Positions 48,366 to 57,765 of a stretch of DNA of 64,000 nucleotides are shown piece after piece (positions within the stretch are counted from its first letter, which is position 1; each line of letters begins with the position of its first letter). The position numbers were made by a program, and so were the translations under genes. Origin of the DNA: an uncultured Gammaproteobacteria bacterium (GTDB lineage Bacteria; Pseudomonadota; Gammaproteobacteria; DRJJ01); the NCBI GenBank assembly GCA_947258795.1, contig CAMYJU010000009.1, forward strand, positions 1-64,000, in the 5' to 3' direction. Under the pieces are notes generated by a model. That model was not told the origin of the DNA. It was given only the letters and a program-made list of their open reading frames with translations, and searched no databases.

Positions 48366-51300
48366 CTATGCATTGGGTACTTTATAAAAAGTGGCATATA
48401 ATACTGGTACGACAATCAAAGTCAGTACCGTAGCAAAGCCCAAACCAAACATCAGGGTAACGGCCATTGATACAAAAAACGCATCCTTTAGCAATGGAAT
48501 CAGACCCAGTATTGTTGTGGCAGCAGCCATCACGACCGGGATCAAACGGCTGACACCAGAATCCACAATAGCGTGGAAAGCCTCTTTCCCAGATGCCAGT
48601 TGGGTATCAATCTCATCGATCAAAACGATCGCATTTTTTATCAACATCCCTGAAAGGCTCATCAGTCCCAGAACCGACATAAAGCCAAAGGGTTGATTCA
48701 GTAATAACAGGCCTGCGGTGACACCAATCAATGACAGAGGTACAGTCAACCAGATAATTAACGTTTTTTTAATTGAGTTAAACAACCACAACACAATGAT
48801 AACCATTAGCCCGAAAAAGATCGGTATTTGCTCTCCAAGGCTAGCATTAGCCTTGGCAGAGTCCTCTAGCTCACCACCCCAGGCCATGTAGTACCCAGGT
48901 TTGCCTTTAATTGGCCATTTGTTGTCTTCCGTAACAGTCAGGGTTGTATGAGTGTGTTGTTCTGGTTGTCGACCAAGGACTGCCTCGAGATCTACATTTA
49001 ACGCCTGTTCTACTCTGGGTTTTAACGTTTTCATCAATTCGCTGGGCAGGCCCGTTCTTGGATCAGCATGTATTTTTAGCATCTTGGCACGATTACGCCG
49101 CCAAATATGTGGATTCTCAAATTCCGTGACAAAGCCTGTGACAACCTGATCTGCAGGAATCATGGTTTGTGCAGCGGGGCTCCATACCTGGATACCGCCG
49201 AGATTATCCAGATCCACCCTTTCATGCTCAGGTGAACGCGCAATAATGGGCAACAGCTCATCACGCTCCCGATACACTCCCGCCGCAGTACCTTCGACGG
49301 CTGCTTCCAGGGCGTGTGCCAATTGTGGTCGATCGATACCGACCTGCCGTGCCTGTGCCTCTGACATTTGCGGCCGAACCACTTTAACCTGGGTGCGCCA
49401 CTCATTCCGAACTGCCTTGGCATTTGGTTCGTCAAGCATAACCTGTTCAGCTATTGTGCCAAACTTACGTATTTCTTCTGCATCTGGGCCGTATATGCGT
49501 AGCTGTATTTTTCCACCCGTAGATGGGCCATTAACAAACATACGCACGGAGACATTGACATCAGGAAATCGCTGTTCGAGTTCTGTCTGCAGGCCTTCAG
49601 TCATATCACTTATGATGCTGTAGTTTTCAACACTGACGAGAGTTCGTGCAAAACTATGATAAGGATATTCACCTGAATAGGTCAGCAGCATACGCGGGTT
49701 ACTTCCACCAATTTCAGTAGCCACCCCAGTTACACCTTCTTTAGATTGAAGATGTTCCTCTGCTTCCTTCATGCGAAGAGTGGTTTCATCAATATGCGTG
49801 CCTTCAGGAAACCAGTAGTCAACATAGAATTGTGGTCGGGTAGAATCAGGGAAAAAACTCTGTTTTACATAACCAAAACCAAAAAGTGCCGTAGCAAATA
49901 TCACGATTACAACAACAAGAGTAGCCCAGCGATTACGGATACTGCGACCCAGAATTTGACGGTATAAGACATAAAATTTACCAGCATATGGATCCTGACT
50001 TCCACCAGCACTGGCTTTCTTACCCATAAGAAAATGTTTACAAAACAGTGGCGTGCTTGTCACTGCTGTCAGCCAGCTAAGCATCAGTGAAATCAGGATG
50101 ACGGTAAACAAAGCCCTGGTATATTCACCGGTACTGTCCGGTGAGGTACCTATTGAGGCAAAGGCGGTTACCGCTACCACAGTTGCGCCTAGCAAGGGTA
50201 TCCCTGTCTGCCCTACAACCTTAGATGAGGCTGTAAAGGCATCCATACCTTGCTGCATACGCACACGAATACCATCTGTAACGACTATCGCGTTATCGAC
50301 CAGCATACCCAGGGCAATAACCAAAGCGCCGAGTGAAATACGCTCGAGGGTGATATCCAGCATATCCATAAAAATAAAGGTGCCGGATATTGTAATGAAC
50401 AGGATGGAGCCTATAATCAGGCCGCTTCGTAGCCCCATAAAGAATAGCAATACAACAACAACAATAACAACAGCCTCGATCAGGCTTACCAGAAATCCTT
50501 TAATAGCTACTGTGACGGCATCTGATTGCAATGCGATAACATGAAATTCTACTCCAAGGGGCATAACCGGCGTTAACGATTGTAACCGCTCCTTCAGCTT
50601 TTCCCCCATGGTAACCACATTACCACCAAAGACCGTCGAAATGCCAAGACCAATAGCGGGATCTCCATCATAGCGGAGTAGGTTTTTTGCTGGCTGCTGA
50701 TAATCTCGCTTTATCTCTGCTACATCTTTGAGGTAAACCAGACGTTTACCTGGACCTCGGCTGCTAATCAACAAATCACCGAACTCTTTTTCAGACTTGA
50801 ATTCACCGGTAGGACTGACAGTAATATATTCAGAGCCAATAGTAATATTACCGGATGTCACAGGCAGATTTTTAGAGGACAATGCCCGAAAGATATCCTC
50901 AGGGGAAATACCAAATTCGGCCATCTTGTCACGGCTCATCTCGACATATACGGCTTCTTTTTGTACGCCATGCAGAATAATACGCTTGACATCCTTGACG
51001 GTCAGCAACTCTCTTTGCAGGAACTTGGCAAACTCATGCATCTCTTTCTGATTATAGCCATCACCTGTCAAGGCAAGATAAATACCATAAACATCACCGA
51101 AATCATCATTGACCAAAGAAGGCCCAGCTCCAGGCGGTAGTTTACTCTGCGCGTCGTTTACCTTACGACGTAACTCGTCCCATACCTGCGGAAGAGAATC
51201 TTTATCGTATTTTTTCTTGATATACGTCTTAACAATAGAAAGACCACGTGAAGAACGTGATTCGACATAATCAAGCTGGCCAAGCTCCTGAGCTGCTTTT

Positions 51301-51503
51301 TCAATAACGTTGCTAACCTCTTCTTCGACTTCTGCAGCAGATGCACCGGGATATGGGGTAAAAACTACCGCTTCCTTGATTGTGAATTCCGGGTCCTCGA
51401 GTCGTGATAACTTTCCAAATGAGCTAATGCCCACGACCAACATCAGGATGGTCATTACCCAGGTAATAACACTCTTATTAAGACTCCATTCGGCAATATT
51501 CAT
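48366..51503 (-). CDS. RND efflux permease
   Basis: A 1045-residue inner-membrane proton antiporter of the AcrB/HAE1-like class. Twelve membrane helices are arranged in two halves, each with a large periplasmic loop. The N-terminus is WSLNKSVITWVMTILMLVVG. In helix 4 the relay motif is ALGMLVDNAIVVTDGI, with a single Asp before Asn where AcrB has two Asp. The tandem partner is the membrane-fusion protein, whose stop overlaps this start (TGATG). No TolC-like gene is adjacent. Substrates cannot be predicted. Confidence 0.93.
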   Translation of the reverse strand: MNIAEWSLNKSVITWVMTILMLVVGISSFGKLSRLEDPEFTIKEAVVFTPYPGASAAEVEEEVSNVIEKAAQELGQLDYVESRSSRGLSIVKTYIKKKYDKDSLPQVWDELRRKVNDAQSKLPPGAGPSLVNDDFGDVYGIYLALTGDGYNQKEMHEFAKFLQRELLTVKDVKRIILHGVQKEAVYVEMSRDKMAEFGISPEDIFRALSSKNLPVTSGNITIGSEYITVSPTGEFKSEKEFGDLLISSRGPGKRLVYLKDVAEIKRDYQQPAKNLLRYDGDPAIGLGISTVFGGNVVTMGEKLKERLQSLTPVMPLGVEFHVIALQSDAVTVAIKGFLVSLIEAVVIVVVVLLFFMGLRSGLIIGSILFITISGTFIFMDMLDITLERISLGALVIALGMLVDNAIVVTDGIRVRMQQGMDAFTASSKVVGQTGIPLLGATVVAVTAFASIGTSPDSTGEYTRALFTVILISLMLSWLTAVTSTPLFCKHFLMGKKASAGGSQDPYAGKFYVLYRQILGRSIRNRWATLVVVIVIFATALFGFGYVKQSFFPDSTRPQFYVDYWFPEGTHIDETTLRMKEAEEHLQSKEGVTGVATEIGGSNPRMLLTYSGEYPYHSFARTLVSVENYSIISDMTEGLQTELEQRFPDVNVSVRMFVNGPSTGGKIQLRIYGPDAEEIRKFGTIAEQVMLDEPNAKAVRNEWRTQVKVVRPQMSEAQARQVGIDRPQLAHALEAAVEGTAAGVYRERDELLPIIARSPEHERVDLDNLGGIQVWSPAAQTMIPADQVVTGFVTEFENPHIWRRNRAKMLKIHADPRTGLPSELMKTLKPRVEQALNVDLEAVLGRQPEQHTHTTLTVTEDNKWPIKGKPGYYMAWGGELEDSAKANASLGEQIPIFFGLMVIIVLWLFNSIKKTLIIWLTVPLSLIGVTAGLLLLNQPFGFMSVLGLMSLSGMLIKNAIVLIDEIDTQLASGKEAFHAIVDSGVSRLIPVVMAAATTILGLIPLLKDAFFVSMAVTLMFGLGFATVLTLIVVPVLYATFYKVPNA

Positions 51504-52582
51504 CAGAATGCAACCTTCTCAATTGGTCTAACCTCTACACCCTCACGTAGTGTATTAACAGCGGTTATCGCAATTATTTCGCCTGGTTGCAGGCCGCTGC
51601 TTATACGGATATCACCACTGCCAGTTAATTCGCCTGTTATCACTTTACGCTTTTTGACTTTATTGCTACTTTGATCAACGACCCATACATGCGCTTCACC
51701 ATTATCGTCCGAAAAGACTGCGACATAAGGGATAATGATGCCGCGTTGCTGACTGTCTTCATCTGATAATTGCCTCTCAACAAATACAGTAGCCGTCATC
51801 CCGGGCAATATATTGGCACTATCCGGTTGTGGCATACCAAGTACATATTCAAAAGTTTGCGTTTTTTCATCTGCTTCAGTCGAAAACTCCTTAATTTGCA
51901 GCTCATATTTATTATCTGGAGCCGCTTCAAACATGGCATAAATTTCCAATACACCTTTGCCTTTACTCCCAGCTACTAACCTTTCAGGCACATTAACGAC
52001 TATCTCGAGACTGGATGGATCCTGAAAACTGACAACGGCCTCTTTGGCTTGTATATCCTGAAAATTCTGCACATATTGCTTGGCAATCACCCCAGAGAAC
52101 GGTGCAATCAGTTTCGTATCTTTTAATGCTTTTCTAGCCTTCTGTAACTCTGACTTGTTAACGCCATACTGCGCCTTAATCCTGTCATAATCCAGTTCCG
52201 ATATATAATTCTTTTTTATTAATTCGTTGGCACGCTCCAGGTTCGCCTTGCTTTTAGTAAAATTGGCTTGTGATGCGCTAACTGTACTTCGATAGTCTTT
52301 ATCATTCAGTCGACCAATTAAATCACCTTTATTCATTTTTTGACCTTCCTTGATTGGTAGCTCAACAATTTGGCCAGGTACCTGAAATGATAAGTCAACA
52401 CGATCTGATGCTCGCACCTTACCAGGAAATTGGCGACGCGCAATACTCTCACCGCCTTTCAGAATCATAACCTTGACAGGTCTAACTAAAGGTTTCGAGG
52501 GTGCATCTTCTTGTTTATCGCAGCCCTGTGTTGCCAGGGCAGTCATTAATGCAAAACCAGAAACTAATCTACTTACTCGCAT
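51503..52582 (-). CDS. RND efflux periplasmic adaptor (membrane fusion protein)
   Basis: A 359-residue lipoprotein adaptor: signal MRVSRLVSGFALMTALATQG with lipidated Cys 21; biotinyl-lipoyl halves around VDLSFQVPGQIVELPIKEGQ and LIAPFSGVIAKQYVQN; a helical hairpin about 95-145; a beta-barrel and membrane-proximal domain to the end. It links the permease downstream, with which it overlaps by 1 nt, to an outer-membrane channel. It follows the OprD-like gene by 154 A+T-rich bp. Confidence 0.92.
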   Translation of the reverse strand: MRVSRLVSGFALMTALATQGCDKQEDAPSKPLVRPVKVMILKGGESIARRQFPGKVRASDRVDLSFQVPGQIVELPIKEGQKMNKGDLIGRLNDKDYRSTVSASQANFTKSKANLERANELIKKNYISELDYDRIKAQYGVNKSELQKARKALKDTKLIAPFSGVIAKQYVQNFQDIQAKEAVVSFQDPSSLEIVVNVPERLVAGSKGKGVLEIYAMFEAAPDNKYELQIKEFSTEADEKTQTFEYVLGMPQPDSANILPGMTATVFVERQLSDEDSQQRGIIIPYVAVFSDDNGEAHVWVVDQSSNKVKKRKVITGELTGSGDIRISSGLQPGEIIAITAVNTLREGVEVRPIEKVAF

Positions 52583-52736
52583 TGTATTTATCCCTTAATT
52601 ATATGTACTTTATATTACTGGCTAAGCCAATGGCTTTTATAATTTATATTTCATAGATAAACTTCATATATAGTTAGTAATCTATGTAATAAATTCATCT
52701 AATCAAAATAGTTAATAGTCCTTCAATATCAACATC

Positions 52737-54104
52737 TCAAAGTATTGGGACCTCATAATTCACGATTATACGATAGTCATCCAGATCCACTGCACCAATG
52801 ACATCATTATCCTGGTCTATAAATGCGGCACGGGCACGAAGCCATAGTCCTTCAAACGGCCCTTCCTGAAACCGATAGTCAACTGTAACGTTAAGCTCAT
52901 CCTGGTCAGGTGAAACATTGGTACCGCTGTCCGGTGTATTACCTTTTGCGAAATTAATAAAACCACTTAATCCCGGTAACCTAACTTTGGTAAAGTCATA
53001 TGATAAACCCAATAACCATCCTTGCTCTTCTGCACGATTAAAATCATTTATGATGATGGACAAATATCCCGGATAGCCGCCAAATGGACTACGAATGCCG
53101 GAATTATCATCTGTCGAGGTATGCGTCAATGTCAAAGTGGCATAACGATAGCTTACCGCCGCCTTGATGCCATAAACATATGTATCAAAATCACCACCCA
53201 ACTCATTACCAACACTACGCTGATCAGTATATTGAGCAGCGAGTTTTAACGCCAGGTCGTCACTGAACCTCCAGACAGCGCTCCCTTCCGCATAAAAGTT
53301 ATTCATGAATTCCCATGCATACTGGTTAATCGCACCAATCGTAATGCCCTCCTGTAGGGTATAACGTGCACCAAGCATGGTGAGCGGTTCTTTAGTTCCA
53401 GGAAAACCGGCCGCTTCAGATATATAGATGAACTTGTCATCATTACGACGTTTCATTTTTGTGACATGTGATATGCCAAATGCTATATTTTTCAACCTAT
53501 CATTTATTAGCGTATATGCTTCAAAAGTATTCGGCAGCATGCGCGAATCCTGTCGATTCACATATGGAACATCGAAGGTTTGTCTATAAAGACGGGCTCT
53601 TATGTCTTTGCTTATCTTTGCCTCCAGATAGGCCTCTCCAGTCACGCTGAAACTTTGTTGTCCCGTCTGCAGTAATAGTGTCCCATCCTTATCATCTGAT
53701 CCATGCAATTTTTGTGATGTAAACCAGGCTGCCCCAATCTTAATGCGATCATGCCACCATCCGGAACGATAGCGAAATTGTCCTCCCAGCGCTATTGCAC
53801 CAATATCTGTAGCGCCATCACGTATCCGATTAAGAGAATAGAGTCGTGGCAACAGAATCAGCTCGGTATCACGCCAGAATGGTGGCGCCACTTTCATGCG
53901 CTCTCTCAATTGTGGGAAAATTGATGGGCGTCTAACTTCTGGTGTAAATGCCTCCTCGATAGGCCCCAGAGCTTGCTCAACTGATGGTGCCACCGGCTGC
54001 TCTCCGCTGAGATACTCTGGCTCAGTTGCATGTACTGGTCTTATTGGCGTTAAAAGGATGATAACGATCAAGTAATAGCGACCATTAATTGTGCTGCACA
54101 TCAT
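52737..54104 (-). CDS. OprD-like outer-membrane porin
   Basis: A 455-residue protein with signal peptide (RYYLIVIILLTPIRPVHA) and a mature sequence of alternating beta strands ending in an aromatic-hydrophobic C-terminus (IIVNYEVPIL). The middle (GGQFRYRSGWWHDRIKIGAAWFT and GARYTLQEGITIGAINQY, each shorter than a strand pair) follows the OprD-family pattern of substrate-specific porins. The chosen ATG overlaps the previous stop as ATGA; an ATG 9 nt earlier is in frame. The role is uptake of small molecules by inference; the neighbouring RND pump may be independent. Confidence 0.7.
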   Translation of the reverse strand: MMCSTINGRYYLIVIILLTPIRPVHATEPEYLSGEQPVAPSVEQALGPIEEAFTPEVRRPSIFPQLRERMKVAPPFWRDTELILLPRLYSLNRIRDGATDIGAIALGGQFRYRSGWWHDRIKIGAAWFTSQKLHGSDDKDGTLLLQTGQQSFSVTGEAYLEAKISKDIRARLYRQTFDVPYVNRQDSRMLPNTFEAYTLINDRLKNIAFGISHVTKMKRRNDDKFIYISEAAGFPGTKEPLTMLGARYTLQEGITIGAINQYAWEFMNNFYAEGSAVWRFSDDLALKLAAQYTDQRSVGNELGGDFDTYVYGIKAAVSYRYATLTLTHTSTDDNSGIRSPFGGYPGYLSIIINDFNRAEEQGWLLGLSYDFTKVRLPGLSGFINFAKGNTPDSGTNVSPDQDELNVTVDYRFQEGPFEGLWLRARAAFIDQDNDVIGAVDLDDYRIIVNYEVPIL

Positions 54105-54571
54105 AATAACCATTTTTTAATCACGCCAATAAAGAATTTGATTGTTGCCACATTCAACAAGTCAATAAAGAATGCACCCACTAATGGTACAACCAGGTAT
54201 GCTTTTGCTGATGGACCAAATCGTGAAGTAACAGAACGCCTATTGGCGATTGCAACTGGAGTTGTACCCAGCCCCAGTCCGGCGAATCCGGATACAATAA
54301 CGGCTGTAACATATTCCCTCCCCATTACCCAGAAAACAATATGAATTGCAAATACAGTCATCACCAGCATTTGAATAATAAATACAAAGGTGATCTGGCC
54401 AAATGCGCTTGCTAACGTCCATAGTTGTATACTAATCAGGCTCATACTCAGTAATATATTTAGTGAGACCTCGCCGAATTTTTCTACCGTTAATGCCTTG
54501 TCCCTTGATCCTAAAGTTCGCAATATTGTTTCATCCATATACTGGCCTACATACGTTTTGATTAACCGCAC
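54101..54571 (-). pseudogene. gltS: C-terminal half of a GltS-type glutamate:sodium symporter
   Basis: The frame encodes only about 150 residues, equal to the second half of GltS (normally about 400). It has LTVEKFGEVSLNILLSMSLI, GREYVTAVIVSGFAGLGLG, TTPVAIANRRSVTSRFGPS and YLVVPLVGAFFIDLLN, all highly conserved family segments. The first five helices are missing. The only start is a GTG at 54571 without a good ribosome-binding site, just 13 nt after the SpoIIAA-like gene. The frame is intact, so either a recent deletion or a functional half-transporter is possible. I list it as truncated. Confidence 0.75.
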
Positions 54572-54584
54572 ATAAAAACTAAAT

Positions 54585-54947
54585 CTACCCGGTCAATAAC
54601 CAATGCTCTGCTGCTTCTGATTCGCCATCCTTGAAATATTCAATAGGAAATGGGCGTAAACCCTTTAAGGTAAAGGCATAAGCAAGATCTTCCCATTTTC
54701 TGTCACCAACGATAGCTATTTTTTCTATATACCTGTCATTCCTCTCGGCAAATGAGAAATCATCCCAGCCTTCTGCCTTTTCCCATCCGCTAAAATTATC
54801 CAGGATAATGAGTATCTTTATTCCACCTAGTTTCTGAATTACAAGATCTGCCTGATTCTGGGCCAGTTGTAACTCATCTATACTGAGTTTACCTGACACA
54901 GTAAATACTCCCAGGTTACTTGTACCTAATTTCCAACTAACTGGCAT
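54585..54947 (-). CDS. SpoIIAA-like (STAS-fold) protein
   Basis: A 120-residue soluble protein of the SpoIIAA-like family: NLGVFTVSGKLSIDELQLA at the start, then KILIILDNFSGWEKAEGWDD and KIAIVGDRKWEDLAYAF with a C-terminal EAAEHWLLTG. Family members resemble anti-sigma-factor antagonists and are often found beside transporters or envelope genes; their targets are unknown. The GltS half-gene follows after 13 nt. The start ATG at 54947 has no strong Shine-Dalgarno. Confidence 0.8.
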   Translation of the reverse strand: MPVSWKLGTSNLGVFTVSGKLSIDELQLAQNQADLVIQKLGGIKILIILDNFSGWEKAEGWDDFSFAERNDRYIEKIAIVGDRKWEDLAYAFTLKGLRPFPIEYFKDGESEAAEHWLLTG

Positions 54948-55011
54948 ATTGAATATGCCCCATGTTAATAATTAATAAAACTTGATAACAGACAACCAAG
55001 ATATTCATATA

Positions 55012-55965
55012 TCAATTACCTTCAAGACGAACTGGTTTCCAGCTCTTGTCAGGATTGAATGAATCCATTTTTATTATCTGCTCATTCGTATTGATACCGA
55101 GATCCTTTTCAAGGATCGTTCCTTCATGACTCATCATAAATGTCATAATACCTGTATTGGCATATTCGGCTGGCCAGGCGATAACAGCGAATCCTGAAAT
55201 CATATTATTATTGATGACATAATTGTATTTTCCACCTGCTGCATTTTCTCCTTGCGATAAAAACACCTTGAAGTAATAGCCCTTGTAGGGTACTTTCGAG
55301 CTACTTTTTGTATCGATAAAGTCTCCAGCATCCGTAACAAATTCTTTAAGCGGGCTTATTTCTGTTCTGGCTGCACCCTCCGCTATCTCCCAATATAGGC
55401 CGTTTCGTTGTCCTGTTTTACTCTTTATTTCCCTGGCAAACTCAAGCACACCGTCATTATCATGGTCTGATTTTGCATATTTTACTTGCGCATCGTATAT
55501 GGCATCACATGCCGAAATAGCAGCGAGTTCATTATGACCTATGCGTCTATTAAGTATTTCCTCAATACCCGCTTCAGTATCAAAGTACCAGCCATCTTCA
55601 TTTTTAATCAATGGAATACTAAATGGCCAATCATTTTTACCTACCAATATCGTTTTTTTATTTGATCCAGTTGATTCAAGTTTGTATTGCTCAGAAATAG
55701 CATTAGAAAGCAGCTTACGACGTACTTTTTCTGCCGCCTTATCTTGAGTATCTATATTAGATTCGTACTGATGCCCGAAAAGATTTAATAGCGCAGGGAT
55801 ATTATTTTCCCTTAGTGCCGCTTTTAACGCTTCAACAGCGCGCTCTGGTTTCGAAAACATGGCTTGTTTATCTGATTTGGCGCAAGCATAGTTTGATAAA
55901 AATCCAGTATGAAACGCTACCAGCACGATCAATACGAATTTATATAAATCGATATATTTGTTCAT
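55012..55965 (-). CDS. DUF2950 exported protein
   Basis: A 317-residue protein with a hydrophobic N-terminus (about residues 8-25, signal peptide). The DUF2950 pattern is present: FSKPERAVEALKAALREN near the start, the KNDWPFSIPL and GWYFDTEAGIEEILNRRIG segments, and a late YKGYYFKVF and FAVIAWPAEY. Its gene stands 40 nt after a DUF3300 gene, a common partnership. Function unknown; both are probably periplasmic. The start is uncertain (ATG at 55965 or GTG/ATG up to 9 nt earlier). Confidence 0.85.
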   Translation of the reverse strand: MNKYIDLYKFVLIVLVAFHTGFLSNYACAKSDKQAMFSKPERAVEALKAALRENNIPALLNLFGHQYESNIDTQDKAAEKVRRKLLSNAISEQYKLESTGSNKKTILVGKNDWPFSIPLIKNEDGWYFDTEAGIEEILNRRIGHNELAAISACDAIYDAQVKYAKSDHDNDGVLEFAREIKSKTGQRNGLYWEIAEGAARTEISPLKEFVTDAGDFIDTKSSSKVPYKGYYFKVFLSQGENAAGGKYNYVINNNMISGFAVIAWPAEYANTGIMTFMMSHEGTILEKDLGINTNEQIIKMDSFNPDKSWKPVRLEGN

Positions 55966-56005
55966 AATCATCACCGGTTACACAGAATCGCAAAATGATA
56001 ATTGG

Positions 56006-57106
56006 TTAACGTCTACGACCACCACCAGCGCGGCCAGACATACCACGACTACTGAATCCTCGCTGACTACTCATTCTAGTAGAGCGACTGTTAGCATAGG
56101 AGCCACCAAACATTGAGCCACTACGGTTGTATCCACTTTGACGAGACAGGCTCTGTTGTCGCTGTCTATTAATATCTCTATTTGACTGATTTATACTTGA
56201 ACGGTAACCCTGGTATTGCTGCTGTCGATTCGTTTGCCGTTGAGCTGCTGCTGGACTACGCTCGCTACGACGTGAGTCAGATGTACTCTGCCTTTCTGTT
56301 TGACGCTCTGTGGCTCCTTCTCGGCGTCCTGTTTGACGTTCTGACTGGTCCTCTCGACGACTTTTTTGTCGTTCTTCTATATTACGTTGTGCCTCATCAT
56401 GTCTTTCCCTGATAAACTGTTGGCGATCCTCCTGTATCCGGCGAATATCATCGTATACATCATCGCTATAATGAAAATGATGGTGATGCCAGTCAAAATA
56501 ATGATCATCTGCTATCGCGGCACCAATAAATAGACCAACTGCAAAACCAACAAAGGCTGCCTCATATGGATCATCTTGATATACAACCGTTGTACTTGAT
56601 GGATAAGAATAATACTGCGGAACATAGATCACTTCCGGTTCAGCCGGAACAATTTTAATCACTTCCTTTTCCACGATAACGACTTGTTTATCACTACTAC
56701 TTAGTTCGCCTGCCTCATAGGCAGCGCTTCTTACCCTTTGAATCGCCTCGAGAACTGCCTCCTGATCATTTTTAACTGCCTCACCCAGTTCAACAGTCCA
56801 GGATAAATTGGTGTTCATCATTTCCAGAACTGGTGGAACAGAAAGCAAGGCCTTGACGGATGGATGCCATTCAGTGTCCGGATTCAAGTTGATATCATCT
56901 CCTTGAGTTCGCAGATAACGTGCTGCTTCTACAATTTGTATTGGATTTTGTGACGCGGGCAAAATCTGCGCAAGTAGCGCATCAGGGTACAATGCCACGG
57001 GCTCTACTAGTTTATCAAATTTGGCATTTGCCATTGATACTTGCGATAACATCATCATGCTTAAGGATGTAAGAAGAAGAATGCTATTTATAAGGATCTT
57101 TAACAT
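56006..57106 (-). CDS. DUF3300 exported protein with Arg/Gln/Ser-rich tail
   Basis: A 366-residue exported protein. After the signal peptide (cleavage near SMANA) the DUF3300 domain begins FDKLVEPVALYPDALLAQILPAS-like and includes EPEVIYVPQYY. A Gly-rich membrane-like stretch (FVGFAVGLFIGAAIADD) leads into a His-rich patch (DWHHHHFHYSDD), then a long low-complexity tail of Arg, Gln, Ser and Glu (about 225-366). The tail could bind nucleic acid or polyanions, or be disordered; that is inference. It lies directly upstream of the DUF2950 gene. Confidence 0.85.
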   Translation of the reverse strand: MLKILINSILLLTSLSMMMLSQVSMANAKFDKLVEPVALYPDALLAQILPASQNPIQIVEAARYLRTQGDDINLNPDTEWHPSVKALLSVPPVLEMMNTNLSWTVELGEAVKNDQEAVLEAIQRVRSAAYEAGELSSSDKQVVIVEKEVIKIVPAEPEVIYVPQYYSYPSSTTVVYQDDPYEAAFVGFAVGLFIGAAIADDHYFDWHHHHFHYSDDVYDDIRRIQEDRQQFIRERHDEAQRNIEERQKSRREDQSERQTGRREGATERQTERQSTSDSRRSERSPAAAQRQTNRQQQYQGYRSSINQSNRDINRQRQQSLSRQSGYNRSGSMFGGSYANSRSTRMSSQRGFSSRGMSGRAGGGRRR

Positions 57107-57166
57107 TGTATACTCCCTAAACTATGTAATGTCGGAATCCTGGTTGCTCATCTAGACCAGTTTTTC

Positions 57167-57628
57167 TTATTGTTTAGCACCCAGATCCCAAAGACCGGTC
57201 TCCTTCAATGCCGCTATACACGCCTTGCTGGCCTTGGCCTCGTTTTTCCTGATACAGCGCACTATTCGACCTTCACCCGCTTTGACATCCAGGCAAAACT
57301 TGTCGGCATCGACTTCACATGCTCGAACCGAATAATCGATGGCAGCGGCTCCCATCTTGATTGCCATGGCAGCTTCCGCGATACCGAGCTTACAGGTTTC
57401 GGACAGCTTGTCTTCATACGCCATCATGCACAAGAATGCCTTTTCACCGTTCGGATCCAGACCCGGGCAGTATTGCTTAGCATCGGCATCACAACCTTTA
57501 ATCTGAGCAGTTATCACAATGACACCTTTTGATAACTTATCTTGCAGATTTTCACCTTCAGCCTGTGCAACATTAAATATAAACGCTGCTGTAATGATTA
57601 ATACCAATATCTTTATCTTGTTGCTCAT
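57167..57628 (-). CDS. Exported Cys-rich repeat protein (GLG1/FGFR-type repeats)
   Basis: A 153-residue protein with a signal peptide (cleavage after AQA). The mature part has two repeats with identical cysteine spacing, C-x7-C-x12-C-x11-C (CDADAKQYC... and CEVDADKFC...), the pattern of the Golgi-apparatus-protein-1/FGFR Cys-rich repeat, found in scattered bacteria. Two disulfides per repeat are likely. Role unknown; periplasmic or secreted. It is preceded by a 137-bp gap and follows the P-II-like genes on the same strand. Confidence 0.75.
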   Translation of the reverse strand: MSNKIKILVLIITAAFIFNVAQAEGENLQDKLSKGVIVITAQIKGCDADAKQYCPGLDPNGEKAFLCMMAYEDKLSETCKLGIAEAAMAIKMGAAAIDYSVRACEVDADKFCLDVKAGEGRIVRCIRKNEAKASKACIAALKETGLWDLGAKQ

Positions 57629-57765
57629 TTATTTTTCCTCGTTCTGGTTCTAGCTAACTCCTTACAATTTATATAATTTATTAACGTTTACTACAAAATC
57701 GTAGATATTTAAACTTTTTGTATCTCAGAACTCTTGACTACCTATTAGTAGTTGCTTATCTCTTT

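Noticed and set aside
48263..48415. 51-residue extension of the second DUF3313 protein into the RND gene
   Set aside because: It would put a long non-signal stretch before a clear signal peptide and overlap the permease gene; AAGGAGA precedes ATG 48262.
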